NCBI GenBank assembly: GCA_001632425.1
Contig: KV425615.1
Span: 125,830 to 189,829 of the forward strand
Direction of reading: 5' to 3'
DNA length: 64,000 nt
From: Neolentinus lepideus HHB14362 ss-1
Taxonomy: Eukaryota; Basidiomycota; Agaricomycetes; Gloeophyllales; Gloeophyllaceae
The position numbers and the translations under genes are program-made. Below the pieces are notes generated by a model. The model searched no databases. It saw nothing but the letters and a program-made list of their open reading frames with translations, and was not told where the DNA came from. Shown piece by piece: positions 47,637-59,360 of the stretch (its first letter is position 1; each line of letters starts with the position of its first letter).

Positions 47637-50043
47637 TCAAGCATCTTCGTTAGCTCTCTTTTCTTTTTCCTGCGGCCTGTTCTGCGACGATAGGCCGAGG
47701 ATCTCGTCAGCCTCCGGTGACCCGGCGTAAGGCACGTCCTTGCGCAACGACACCTTGACAGGCGACACACCCTCTCGGTAGGCCAACGCGAAGATAACGT
47801 CCATGTCTTCCAAGGATCGCCCAGCCGTCTCAGGGAAGAACAAGTATACAACAGGAACGATGAAGGCGTTCAATGCAGCGAAAACTGCACCAAAGTCGTG
47901 AGCAAATCTCTGTCTATCACTATCCATCGATGTGCTCACCAATGTATGTCCTCCATTTGATGTTGTCAAAGGCAGGCCCGGTGACCATCACGACGACGAA
48001 GTTGAAGATCCAGTTCGATGCTGTACTGAGGGCGTTGGCCGGGGCGCGGATTCGGAGGCCAACAATCTCAGCGGGCTGTCACGCACATCAGTCGTCCGAG
48101 CAAGTAAACTCAGCAGAATCAGCACGTACGTATAGCCAGGTCATTCCCAGCCAGCCCACGGCGAAGAACGAGTTGAAAACGAAGAGGAGAACGGCCGAGA
48201 CGATTTGGGTGGCAGAGTTGTCGATGGAACCGAGGATAGCGAGCAACACCATGGTGATACACTGCCCCACAGCACCCCCCAGCATGAGCTTCCGCCGACC
48301 AACACGGTCAATGAGGGCGATTGCGATCAAGCTAGCCAAGAAGTACTCTGTGCCGTTGCACGCAGCAATGATACGTGAGTTCCTGTCGTTGATACCAAGC
48401 CTCTCGAAGAGCAGCGTCTGCAAAAATGAATTAGTCGGTCAAGCCAGTCGCTACCATCGACGGTACTCACGGCATAGCTTAAGAAGAGCCATGTAAGCAC
48501 ATCATCATAAATAAATAGACGTAAGGAACGTACTAGGTGATAAGATTGATACCGGTGATCTGCTGGAAGCATTGGTTGACGATACCCAAGCAAGCGCGCC
48601 TGAAGTTCTGACTCGGACCTCCGTGGAACAGCTCCTTCAAGGAAGCCTTTCCGACGCCGCCCTCCATGGCAACAGCTTCACGGATGCCCAGGAACGTGCG
48701 CTGGACACCGGGGTCTGAAGGAGGCCTGTCATCCAGAGCGGAGATAACGGCCAGCGCCTCTGCGGTGCGCCCGTTCTTGACAAGCCTGTGGATGTAAAAT
48801 TAGAAAGAGGACACCAGCGGAGTGGAAAAGTAAGCATACCATCGAGGCGATTCAGGAAGCTGGTTGTGGGGAGATCATCAGATTTCATGTGTTTATGTTG
48901 TTCTGGTGGGAATGCTCACGAATTGAATACCGCCAATAAGGACGAGGGCGAATAAGATCTGCAGAGCAATAGGCACCCGCCACTGAGCAGACGATGAGTT
49001 AGCCCAGAAGCTTCAAGATGGTCAGCAGCGGCACGCAATACATACCTGCAAGGACTTACCAAGCAAAGTCTATCCACTGTGCGCATTAGACTACGTCAGT
49101 AAAGATAGTGTGAACGGAGCATGCAGGAACGCACGTATCTGGGAAGACAAAGGTTAGTAAGTGATAAGATGGAACAAACGGAGATTAACATACGAAACCA
49201 TGATGCCGAAAGTAATCAAGCTCCCCTCGATCATAATGAAGCTACCTCGTTTTGCCGCAGGTGAACACTCCGCATGGTAAGAAGGCACCGTGGATGTCTG
49301 GATCAAATATGAAACTTCTGGCCCTCGGATCAAAAACAGGTTCGCATACGTTTAGACCGTTTCCGAGACCGGTGACAATACGAGCGACAACCATTTGGGC
49401 ATAGGAATAGGAGCTGGCTTGCAGTATTGCTCCAATAATCATGATAACACCGCCAATGACAATGGTTCTTCGGCGACCAAGCCGGTCGCCTAGCCAGAGG
49501 TTTGATAAGGCGCCGAGAAGGCAGCCGATTTCCTGTTGATGGGGTGTGGAGCGACGAGATAAAATGAGCTATATGTTCGAATCCGCGCTGGACGGGAAGT
49601 TTGGAAGACATCACTGACGTATATGGCAACAAGGAAACTCTGGAGAGTAGCATGCTCGGACTGGCTGCCGACAGTTTGAGGGAAAACTTTCTCAAACTAA
49701 ACACGGAAAAGTTTCAGAACAGCCTAAATGTGGCACAAATGGAAGACGTACTTGGTTTGCTGTTAGGAGCGCCGACATGACGCCCTGGTCATAACTATAA
49801 CGCGCCAATCAGCGCAATTTCAGGCATAGATACCGAATAGACATACCCGAATAGCGTGAAGCCAGTTCCGGCCACAACGGCCAAGGCGGCTGATAACTTG
49901 CGCCCTCTGAGCGTAGGGAGGTGGGACGTGACTTCCGCCTCGAATTCTGAAGATGGCTTGTCCGTGACATCATCGACTCGCCATTCAGGGGAGCGGGTGG
50001 GCTTCTTGGACTCGGAGGGCGCAGGAGACGGTGATCGAGACAT
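47637..50043 (-). CDS. MFS sugar transporter
   Basis: Hexose-type transporter with many short exons. The start at 50043 gives MSRSPSPAPSESKKPTRSPE; the open frame upstream begins with GTG. After a charged cytoplasmic tail come LRGRKLSAALAVVAGTGFTL and FGYDQGVMSALLTANQ, the sugar-porter start of span 1. Other signatures are RRTIVIGGVIMIIGAILQAS, MVVARIVTGLGNGLN, a central loop near 48600-48780, LIAIALIDRVGRRKLMLGGA and FFPETAGRSLEDMDVIFALA, the PETxGxxLEE-like motif after span 12. It ends KEKRANEDA at 47637. The substrate is not certain. Confidence 0.88.
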
Positions 50044-50734
50044 TGTAGACGTGAGTGGGCGTCGTGAAAGCCGGGAGTGGAAGGCTTCGGACACTAATGA
50101 ATCGGTCCTCGAAGCAGAGGCAAGGCACAGAAACCAGTGGGGTCTGCTCCTTCAAAGACATGGCGCAAGTCTCCGATGTCTTATATGCTGGCCAGCGCCA
50201 AACGAGCTCGGCAAATCGGGTCGGTGAAGACGGCTAATAACGAAGAGTGGACCAAATGCCGTATACGCAGAATGCTTCTAATGCTGGCTTGAGAAACTGA
50301 GAACCCTCGAAACTTGAAGCGTAGTGGAGCGAGCAAGGAACACGTGCTGCAAGTGGCTCCCTCGTTTGTTGGCTCAATCTAGCGGCCGGTGTTCATGTGA
50401 ATTTGGAGTAAACAGTGTCCAAAAAAACATATCGGCTCGCAGACCCGGAAAGTCGTCAAGGTCACCATTTCTGTCGAGCCATGAACTTGAAACGAGGGTG
50501 TCTGCATGGAAGCCACCATCCAAGCAACCAGCGCCTTCCAACTCAGCGGCATTCAGCGGCACGCCAATGGCAAGCGCCTCATATCACCTGATTTAAATTA
50601 CGCAGTTCCCAATTGAATGGTAGTGTAGACTATAGTCACAAGGTATGTACACGGACAAGACGGAACAGCGTATGTGGACGCTGTCCGATAACAAGCATAG
50701 TTTGCGCAGCGATATATCACCTGTCCATCCATCT
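50044..50734. other. Upstream region of the sugar transporter
   Basis: About 690 bp between the transporter start and the KCH stop. It should include the transporter promoter. No gene is supported. Confidence 0.35.
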
Positions 50735-52793
50735 CTATAACGCATATCCCCCTTGGCCTCCGTGCTGCGGCTGCCCTTGCTGCTGCACTTGCGACATCTG
50801 CGCCCCGAGTGACCGCGGGACAGGGCCCCCAGAGGTTGGGCTGGGATAGTCCTGCAGATGCTCTTCATAAGGCGGCGCACCCGCGTGTGGGTCTGGAGTC
50901 GCATAGCGTTGTTCGTGGGACGCGTAGTGTTGGTCTGGAGATGCGTAGTGTTGGTCTGGAGACGCATAGTGCATGGGCTGAGCATTGCCTTGGTAGACAT
51001 CGTAAGTCTCAGCCATGTAGCCTTGGTGGGCAGGCGGCGTCGCGTATGGGTCGGGTAGTGATGACGGGCGGGTCTCATTCTGGTATGCAAAAGGCGCAGC
51101 TGCAAGCGCGAGATGCGCAGTGCTGCTGTTGTCATCGTCGTACATCTTCTGGTCTTCGGCGAATGTGGTGGTAGACTGGTTGTGCGACGAGTATCCGCCC
51201 TGATATTGCTGCCCATACCCAGGCATTTGGGGATAATCGTACTCGGCTTTGTAGTCGGCCTGATAGTAGTAGTCGTTCTGGGAGGTGAATTGACTGGGGG
51301 CTACACGGGTGCGCATCGAAGACGAGTCATTCTCATCATCATCAAGGGAAATGTTCGGCAGCGTGGGTTGAGGTAACGGTTGATGTGTGAACTCGCCCTT
51401 GCCGTTCTTGAGGTGAGAGAAATCGCCAGCAGCCTCCTTTTTGGCAAGTGCCTGAGCCTTGGCCAGACGCTGCTTGTTCCGACGCCTGATAACTTCGGCG
51501 ATACGCTGAACAGATAAGGCGTTAAATATAGTACCAACAGATGACAGCGCCAGACCCACCTTGTCAACCTTGTGGCACACGTATTCCTAGCAAGGAGGGG
51601 TCAGTACGTGTAAATACTGGGATAAGAAACATTCGCCTAACCTTCAGGTTACCTCGAATATAGCATAACCAAGGAACATACGCGATACCAGCCAGGATGA
51701 GCTGAATGAGACCAAAGGCGAAGATGACGACGGTGAATAGCGTGGTGACGGTAAGAATACTAGTAGAAATGTTCTTGTTGCCACGGAAGTATTTTTCCAC
51801 GTCATACCAGTTTCCATCGTTGACCTTGCTTTGATAGAACTCGTACAAGGTTATCGCGTTAATGGCTTGGCGGGGCCCGTCTGCGAGTAGCAGTTGCTTC
51901 CATGCTAATGACGACCCGCTATTGAGCGACGAATACCAACAAATGTCAAGTTGACTCACTCTTGAAAGTAAAGAAAATCCAGAAAGCAAAGTCATCGGAC
52001 CTCTTCGTAGAGTTGCTCAAGTGATCGAAGAAACAGAAGTGGTCGTACGACCCTGCCAATGCATGTGAGTTGACAGGTCAACATTAAATGCTGTCAAAAT
52101 CCTCACGCAGGGAGTAATAATGTTGCGCCATAATGTTGGTGAACGCGTAGGAGATATCGTGGCTAGCAATGATCTTCTTTGACTTTCGTGCCTCGTACGC
52201 AACCTGCAAGTGACGTCGTGAAAACTCAAGAGGCGGTGCGACCCGCGAAACGTACCAGCAGGAAGGAAAACGCGATACAACCCACAAAGATCCACTTGCC
52301 GACTGAGAACGAAATGTTCAGGCAGTTGCTATTCTTCTGGTTCTCGCAGTTTTCCAATGTCTCGTTCGACCAACCGTTCGTGGTCAACATAGTGACGGCG
52401 GTGAAGATATCCGAGACGTATACAAGGAAGGATTTGAGCACAGTTATGTATAGCCAAAGATATCTGTAGGACAGAGGAAGGTTAGCGTTCAAGCAATCCG
52501 TCGGGACCGGGCTCAAACTCTCGGGGATCTCGGGAGCAAAGGAGAAGGAAAATATCAAAGATTCTGCACGCTGCGTATATTTGTGCGAGGCACCGCAGAT
52601 ATGATAACAGTTATTAAAACCGACTATGACACGTACTTCATTCGCATGCCGAAACCATTATCTGTGAACTCTCGGACGTCGACAAAGTCGAACTATGGGA
52701 TCACTTAGCAACGTCAATCTCGCACAGTTGGGACCTGGTGCATGCCTTATGATCTAGTACTGCCTCTCTTTTCCATGCTGGCCCTCCACACAT
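50735..52793 (-). CDS. KCH-family low-affinity potassium transport protein (Kch1/Prm6 type)
   Basis: Fungal plasma-membrane protein of the KCH family, linked to K+ uptake and Ca2+ signalling. The start at 52793 gives MCGGPAWKREAVLDHK, joined by a putative GC-AG intron to FDFVDVREFTDNGFGMRMK, the family signature. Membrane segments are YLWLYITVLKSFLVYVSDIF, VGKWIFVGCIAFSFLLV and STSILTVTTLFTVVIFAFGL, then IQLILAGIAYVPWLC. A further signature is DISYAFTNIMAQHYYSLRSY. The cytoplasmic tail (50735-51450) is long, with Tyr/Gln/Pro and a 7-residue repeat (HYASPDQ, 50901-50963). It ends QHGGQGGYAL. Confidence 0.85.
50901..50963 (-). repeat. Three 21-bp tandem repeats in the KCH tail
   Basis: Units start at 50901, 50922 and 50943 and encode HYASPDQ-like heptads on the minus strand. 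The two units at 50922 and 50943 differ by one base; the third is diverged. Confidence 0.8.
52693..52745 (-). other. Putative GC-AG intron in the KCH gene
   Basis: The donor is AAG then GCATGC, the acceptor is CCCATAG, and a branch-like TTGCTAAGT lies near the end. Removing 53 nt joins DHK to FDFVDV in phase 0. No GT donor nearby gives that phase. Confidence 0.6.
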
Positions 52794-53088
52794 CTTGAAT
52801 CACGCAGGAGGTCGGTGGTTGCAGCCCGCAGTCACTTATGATATTCAACAAAAGAAGGAAGGCGAGGTCGGGGACGATAGTGTTGTAGCTCGGCCAGCCA
52901 GCGACATACACGGTAAAGATAGGCGTCAAAGAGCGACTGGACGGCGATTGCAACGCAGAGTGCGGCGGCGATTGCAGACAGAATACGGTGAACGAACGAT
53001 GAAGCGGTGGCTGTTGTTGCCACGGACACTTGCATGAAAGCCTGCTTGGCCGCTTTCCATTTCGGGATACACAACTTTAACCGCAACA

Positions 53089-54873
53089 ATGACGACCGTA
53101 CAGAGGATTAAAGTAAGGCTCTGCTATTCACCGTGCTCTATTGTTCTGACAGCAATGGCACGAAGGAAATCGAAGATGAGATGGTACACAGATTGTACTG
53201 CGTGCTTTGAACTGCGCTGAATATACCTCTTGCAGGCCAGGAGTATGTCTACCGATGACTTTCATTTTAAACTGAAAATCTCACCTGTGGCCGTATAGCT
53301 CAAAAGAATAAGGCCACAAGTTACCACTTAGGCCAACTCAAAGCGAAGCTTGCGAAACTTCGGCGTGACCTTCTCGATCCGACCAAGGGCGGTGGAGGAG
53401 GAGGGGGCGGGTTGGGTTTTGACGTCGCAAGAACGGGTGTAGCGTCGGTTGGATTCGTCGGATTCCCTTCAGTAGGAAAAGTGCGTTTGCTACAATATTA
53501 TCGTTAATATCTACATATTTATCTGACGATAATCAACGCCTCGCAGTCCACTCTCATGTCCAAATTGACGGGCACGCACTCCGAAGTCTCCGCAATCGAT
53601 TTCACGACCCTGACCACGGTCCCCGGAACATTGAAAGTACACGGTGCACCCATTCAGATCCTGGACTTGCGTTAGTCTACCTTATTATCCTTCCTTGATT
53701 CGATACTGACCTTGACTCGACTCAGCCGGTATCATCGAAGGTGCCAATGATGGTCGAGGTAGAGGTCGACAAGGTGAATTAAATTTCGTGTCTTGATATA
53801 TGAAGACTTACCTAACATGTATCAGTCATTGCCGGTAGGGTTGTTGATGGATGATCGCAAACTAGCAGAAAACTGAGGAAAACCTCACAGTCGCACGAAC
53901 ATGCAACCTCATATTCATCGTCCTGGACGTGCTCAAGCCTCTAGCTGACAAGCGGATCATCGAGTCTGAGTTGGAAGGCTTCGGGATTAGGCTGAACAAG
54001 CGGCCTCCTGCGATTACCGTGCGGAAGAAGGACAAGGGCGGCATTGCGATCACAAACACCGTCCCACTCACGAACATCGACCAGGACGAGATCAAGGCAA
54101 TTCTGAGCGAATACAAGCTCAGCAATTGTGATGTCGCTATTCGAGAGCCTAATGCGACAGCAGACGACCTTGTTGATGTCATTGAAGGGAACCGAGTATA
54201 TATCCCATGCATCTATGTGAGTATCGCTAATGGACATGAAGAGCGCGAGCTAACTGTTTTCGCCGACGTTGCTCAGGTACTGAACAAGGTAGGTTGCTTC
54301 ACACTACTGGTCAACTCTACAATTCTAGCAATCCTGACTTGATTCAGATCGATGCGATTTCCATCGAAGAACTCGACCTTCTGTGCGTGCTTAATGATGG
54401 TAAATAAATCATGTAATATCGCTAACGTCGCCACATGTAGGTACAAGATTCCCAACAGTGTACCCGTATCCTCGAAGGAATGGCTGAATGTCGACGAACT
54501 CATCGACAGAATGTGGGAACGACTAGACCTCGTGCGGGTGTACACTAAGCCAAGGAAGGCTCCCCCTGACTATAATACTCCCGTCGTACTTCGTCGCGGT
54601 CGCAGTACTGTGGAAGACTTCTGCAATTCGATTCATAAGGAAATCGCAAAGCAGTTGAAATAGTAGGTCATGCCGATCTTCGTAGGCAGGACGTATATGT
54701 CTCATAGCCAATATCCAGTGCCATTGTTTGGGGATCCAGTGCTAAACACGCAAGAGGTCAGAAAGTCGGGTTGGACCATGTTTTGGAGGACGAAGATGGT
54801 GAGTGGATGCAACCTGCTTCAAGCAGACGGCTAATAGATCGCTGTTACAGTCGTACACATCGTAAAGAAGTAG
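53089..54873 (+). CDS. DRG1: Developmentally regulated GTP-binding protein 1 (Rbg1 type)
   Basis: Translation-associated GTPase that works with a DFRP partner. The start at 53089 gives MTTVQRIK, followed by small exons giving EIEDEM, AR and [20 protein letters not shown]. The G1 loop is GFPSVGKST, preceded by a Gly run. Next are [20 protein letters not shown] with the G3 [22 protein letters not shown], and YIPCIYV with [15 protein letters not shown], where an intron splits the G4 NKID box. The TGS domain ([20 protein letters not shown], then [17 protein letters not shown]) ends VVHIVKK at 54873. It is divergent from KCH and convergent with ALG8, 68 bp away. Confidence 0.95.
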
Positions 54874-54941
54874 ATGGTTGGATACAACTAATATTAAATC
54901 CCAGTGTATACATCCTGCTTATGGAATGATACGATGATTAT

Positions 54942-57240
54942 TCAGTCATGTTTCAGATATATCCACGACAGACGTAAGAACGCCCATACTAGTCCAACCG
55001 CGCAGTACACGCTGGTCAACATGAGCGGAAGGAAGTCGAGTGAGGATGAGCCCGAGCTGCCATTTAGTGGAGCTGGATATGGCTCAGGGCAGGAGAAATT
55101 ACCGGCCACGCATGTCCCTGCAACAGCCGCTTGCTGACTACGCGAAGTGCGGCTGCCCAAGATAGGGATAGCTGTGACGACTATCTGCAGTATCGGAAAT
55201 CCCGCGAGGTAGACTTTCTCTAGCAGATCTACTATCACTCCCGGAAGTGATCTGGGAAATCTTAGGAACGATAAGTTCCTAAGCCAGATGCCCTCTGACT
55301 GGGTTGACTCACTCGTACATGCGCCGGTTGAGCGGGACGAAAACGAGAGTTGCCCAAAGGGTGCTGTAAATCACTTCGACGAATATTTCTAAGATCATCT
55401 TATTAGGCGATAGTAAAGTCCGTTGACGATTGAGATAACGCACCGGGTGGAGTGAACAGCAGAGGAAATAAAGAGAAGACACCAGCCACACTGGCGATGG
55501 TGAAAGTTCTGAAGTAAGGATAGCTCTCGCAAGCCAGGAGACTAAAAGAGAATTTAGTGACTTAGGCTACCATCGGGGCACCATATCGTACCTCAGCGGT
55601 ACCAGGACGAGTAAGATGGCTTTCTCGTGCACATGCCAGCCGAACATGAAAGATGTGTAGCCACACAGAGTCAGACCTGCCAGGAAAGACTTGTAGGTAG
55701 GCGTTCTCCAGAGCTTTATTAAGAATATCTACCCAGACACAGTTTGATGGTTATTCGAAGGAATGGACTTGTACAACATACCGTTTGGAATAGCAGTGTG
55801 ATTGCAAAGGTATGGATAGGCTTTATGTTCGGTAACACCGCGAAGACTGTATCACCGACGAGCCCCCTAGACGTAGAAGTGATTCCAGACGCATTTAGAG
55901 AGACGTTGAGACCAATCCGCTTCACGACTACCAAACAAGTCAACTTGTGCAACTGCATACACTATCAAATACCAGCTTACTCTGCAAGAGGACACGGTCA
56001 GCCGCCGTGACTAGTGCCCAAGCGTTCGGTGCCCAGTATGCATGATTGAGCCCACGAGTGAACGGGAACAATCTCGAGAGCAGTTGCGGTAGCTGTCCCA
56101 TCAAGATGAATGGGCCCACAGAGACTACGAAGACAGCTATCACAATGTTTGCCAAGGATAGGAAGTTGCGTGGAAGCACCTCTCCTTGTGGCGACATGCA
56201 AAACGAGCGGAGCAAATAAATAAAGTATGCGGGCTACTTGCGTTCATGAGAGGTGAATGGATTGTGAGGGATAGATAGACGTACGGCTAGATACATGTAG
56301 ATGTGCTTGAAGTTGAGCAGGACGGCAAACAGGAAGCCGCTCGAGAGTTTATCGCCCTTCAGTACATGTTAGAGGTAACGACACCTTGGATAGCTGGCAC
56401 TTACTTGTCGCGCCATGTAAATGGACCATAGCAGGATGCCGAACATGAAACCATTGTATTGAAAGTGAATATGGTCCACTATCAGGAATCCTGGGTGCAA
56501 AAATAGTGATGCCGAAATGATCCTTTGTAAGGCGGGATCCCTCGCCCCTCGGATAAATCTGACCAGTCCGTGACATACAGGTTCCCTCTTGGAGGATTGA
56601 TGTCTTTACCTTAGCACTGCCGCCCCCAACACTAGCTCCGTCAATATCACGGTGGTGCGTTGATACGCAACCACCGACCAAGCGTCATAGTCAAGGTTGT
56701 TCAGGTCCACTATACGTTTGTCGATGAAGTATGCGGGAATTGACAATACTTTCTCAAAATAAGCGAAGAATGGAGGATAGTCGAGAGCTGCGGCGTGTGG
56801 TCAGATATAGCCCAAGGCAAACTGTCTCATCGCTCACTCCATTTGGAGGTGGTCTATACACCCATGAGATCCCGACAAAGTCAAGCTACCGGCTACTCAC
56901 ATCGTAGTACCACTTGGACAACGGTAGAGAATGAGTTATTGCCAGCCAGTTCCGGTGAACTTCAAAGTCCGTGGAATGACTGCACCGCGCGTATTTTTCT
57001 CAGTGTAATATGTCAAGATACCTAAGTTGTGCGAACATACTAAGCAGGAAAGAGTAATAGTTTCAGACACGTCGAAAGAATGAAGATGTCCCACTCCGCA
57101 ACAGACACGTCCATATTCAACCACGTTGAAGTCTTGGGCTCGGCCTTAGATTCCGCCACGTTATCTTCTTCAGTTATATCCTCTGTGCGCTTCTCTCCAT
57201 GGTCATGGAAGCGAGAGCGTAGTAGAGTTGGAGATGACAT
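54942..57240 (-). CDS. ALG8: Dolichyl-P-Glc alpha-1,3-glucosyltransferase
   Basis: Adds the second glucose to the lipid-linked oligosaccharide in the ER lumen. The start at 57240 gives [40 protein letters not shown] follows as the first membrane span. The luminal loop carries [40 protein letters not shown] and FEK, diagnostic of ALG6/ALG8, with the HSLP and acidic residues typical of ALG8. Later exons give [20 protein letters not shown] and MFGILLWS. The protein has about a dozen membrane segments over many exons and ends [12 protein letters not shown] at 54942. ALG6 was the main alternative. Confidence 0.88.
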
Positions 57241-57522
57241 AGTCTGCGCGCCGATCACACTAGTAAGAACAGAGTAGACTCAGTAGAGTAGAGGTAAGAG
57301 TACTAGGCACGAGAACAGTCGATAGCGATCTTCAACAGGACTATACGGGCTGATCGTAGACAGCAACAAAAGCAGAAGATGAAATGTTGAAGGCTCTTCA
57401 GAACATTATGCCGTATAGCTGCCGGTTTGGGAGCTGAAGGTGATTTAGACACGTGCACAGAGACGCGTTGTGGCGCGGCAAGCTTGTGTCCTACATTCAC
57501 GTTCATTCTGCCTCACTCGACA
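57241..57522. promoter_or_regulatory. Bidirectional promoter of ALG8 and VMA21
   Basis: 282 bp between divergent start codons. ACGCGT lies at 57463-57468, 55 bp before the VMA21 ATG. Both genes serve the secretory pathway. Confidence 0.45.
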
Positions 57523-57904
57523 ATGAGCGAACAGGCAAAAGCCTCGAATATTACGGAGCAAACGGCGAAAGGGCTCGTAACTAGATCCATCGCTCCGTTT
57601 GACAACTCACAAAGGTCGTTGTCTGTAGTGGTGTTCTGCTCAAGCTGATCGCATTCAGCCTTTCGCTGGGCATCGTTCCCATCTCTTCATATTTCCTGTC
57701 TGAAAAGTACGTCTGGAATGGTAAGTCCCTTTCACCTATGAAAATTGGAATCGTCATCCATTCCCTATAGGAAACTCGAACTACGCTGCAATTACGGCAG
57801 TGTTAGCGGCGAATGTCGTACTGGTGGTATACATCATCGTGTCAATATTAGAAGACAGGCCCCCTTCTCCTTCTGCGTCTACGGATAGGAAAAAGAATGA
57901 ATGA
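57523..57904 (+). CDS. VMA21: V-ATPase assembly factor Vma21
   Basis: Small ER membrane protein needed to assemble the V0 sector of the vacuolar ATPase. The start at 57523 gives MSEQAKASNITEQTAKGL. Later exons give VLLKLIAFSLSLGIVPISSY, the first membrane segment, FLSEKYVWNGNSNYAAITAV and LAANVVLVVYIIVSILED, the second segment, ending DRKKNE. YxWxGNSxYAAITAxxAANVVL is diagnostic. The first intron is short: a GTAACT donor at about 57577 and a CACAAAG acceptor would remove about 38 nt and keep frame; the exact border is uncertain. No C-terminal KKxx retrieval signal is perfect, but the end is Lys-rich. Confidence 0.88.
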
Positions 57905-58154
57905 GGTCTCGCGTATAATTGCGGCATTACTAGGATTATGGATGATGGGATTGTCCATTGAACCGCGGCTTCCCACCATATATTAATACCCCTCTTCGAC
58001 AACTTGCTAACCCCTTCCGGCGCACTTGTCAACTCGAGTGGTGCCATGATGAAAGGCAACCCATGGTACGAGTCAGGGCCAGGATTGGCTCTTTCGCGGG
58101 TCAGGAGTTCACCTGCATTCGCGGGTGGCGAATCGGGCCTGATTGCGGAGCTTG

Positions 58155-59360
58155 TCATAGATGAGGTGAACTGCGATTGCTCGAGCGCCTCCCATCAGCG
58201 TTATTCTCTGTGGCACCGCCCATAGGCAGGGTGGGCAGTGGCCGTGACCAGTGTCCAGATTCCCCTGAGAGCGATGAGATATTCTGTCGCCGCATGCCTC
58301 CAAACACGACTAACGTGTCCGCAGACGTGGATCTCCTGAGCGGCCTCAGCTGCTGGCCATTCGAAGTGCTGCCCATCGCGGATGGGTAGCGCTTCGGTGT
58401 GAACGGCAGATGTCGTGCAGGAGATGTGCTGGGGCGTCGCCGATCACTTTTGGGGAGTGGCGGTACGTCAGGGAACATCTCCAGCAGCACTCTCGTCTGC
58501 TCGCTTGGCTTGGGATTGGGTTTGCTCGATGGTGCAGGATCGTTGACAGGTGGAGTGGGAGGAGGGATCGGAGGGACCGGAGGAATGGCAGATATCCGGC
58601 GCCGTCGTCGTAACTTGCTCTTGCGAACATTACAGTGCGCATCCATCGTCTCTACACCTAGCTCCTCATCGTAGTAATTCCAGTCATCGTACTCGTCGTT
58701 CTCGCTACCACCGCTTAAATCCAAAAAGCTTGGTTGAAAGTCTGCCTCATATAGGCTCGGGCGTGGATAGGAGGCTGAAGGTGTCGATCCCAAGATACAG
58801 CGTGAGGAGTACAGATCGTCTTCGTCCTCGTGGAGGACAATAATTGGAATGGCTGGGCGTTCTACCAGAGGGCTGGGCCCGGGAGTAAATGTCCCAAGAT
58901 GTGAGGAGCGAACGTAGTCAACATCGGCGTTGATGGCGAGGGTGTCATTCAACGATGAGCGGGGTGAAGGTCTGCTCTTGGATCGAACGTCATCGAATGG
59001 GCCTGTCGCAGACCGCTTTTGGCGGCTGGATGACAACTTCTTTGGGCTCGATGGAGTACCACTCGTCCCTAGCTCCCCTCGCGATTCAGTGGGTATGTTA
59101 ACCTTATACAATGGCGACACTTTGCGTTGAGGCGGCCCATTATGGAATGCTGGCACGCTGCGCGAGCTCCGCAGAGAGGATATGGAGCCTCTGCTCTTGC
59201 TAGGAGCGCGCGGGGGAGGGGCTGCAAGGATCCGCGATTGCGACGTGTAGAGTCTAGGAAGATTGGAGTCTCCTCGTTCTTGTCTCTCTTTACGACGGGA
59301 CATGCCTCCGTCGCCGTCTTTATTCTTGAGGAGATTGACGAACGCCGACAAGGTCTTCAT
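58155..59360 (-). CDS. Unrecognised Ser/Pro/Arg-rich protein, single exon
   Basis: 401-codon uninterrupted frame, start MKTLSAFVNLLKNKDGDGGM at 59360. After a short amphipathic N terminus, the protein is mostly disordered: Ser/Arg/Pro-rich with many SP, RxxS and SSPKK sites. It has one acidic-aromatic patch (ENDEYDDWNYYDEELG, near 58660-58710), a basic run KSKLRRRRR and a PPVPPIPPPTPP stretch (58540-58600) that could bind SH3 domains. No catalytic domain is seen. It is intronless, unlike its neighbours. I do not recognise a family. It is convergent with VMA21. Confidence 0.7.
   Translation of the reverse strand: MKTLSAFVNLLKNKDGDGGMSRRKERQERGDSNLPRLYTSQSRILAAPPPRAPSKSRGSISSLRSSRSVPAFHNGPPQRKVSPLYKVNIPTESRGELGTSGTPSSPKKLSSSRQKRSATGPFDDVRSKSRPSPRSSLNDTLAINADVDYVRSSHLGTFTPGPSPLVERPAIPIIVLHEDEDDLYSSRCILGSTPSASYPRPSLYEADFQPSFLDLSGGSENDEYDDWNYYDEELGVETMDAHCNVRKSKLRRRRRISAIPPVPPIPPPTPPVNDPAPSSKPNPKPSEQTRVLLEMFPDVPPLPKSDRRRPSTSPARHLPFTPKRYPSAMGSTSNGQQLRPLRRSTSADTLVVFGGMRRQNISSLSGESGHWSRPLPTLPMGGATENNADGRRSSNRSSPHL

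Noticed and set aside
49560..49590. GTTCGAATCC, a perfect tRNA B-box-like string
   Set aside because: It lies inside the sugar transporter gene and no tRNA arms are found around it.
50044..50094. A longer N terminus for the sugar transporter
   Set aside because: The open frame starts with GTG; the ATG at 50043 is the likely start.
52832..53089. A minus-strand open frame that could be the KCH N terminus
   Set aside because: It has no ATG and overlaps the DRG1 start. The MCGGPAWKREAVLDHK exon at 52793 matches the family better.
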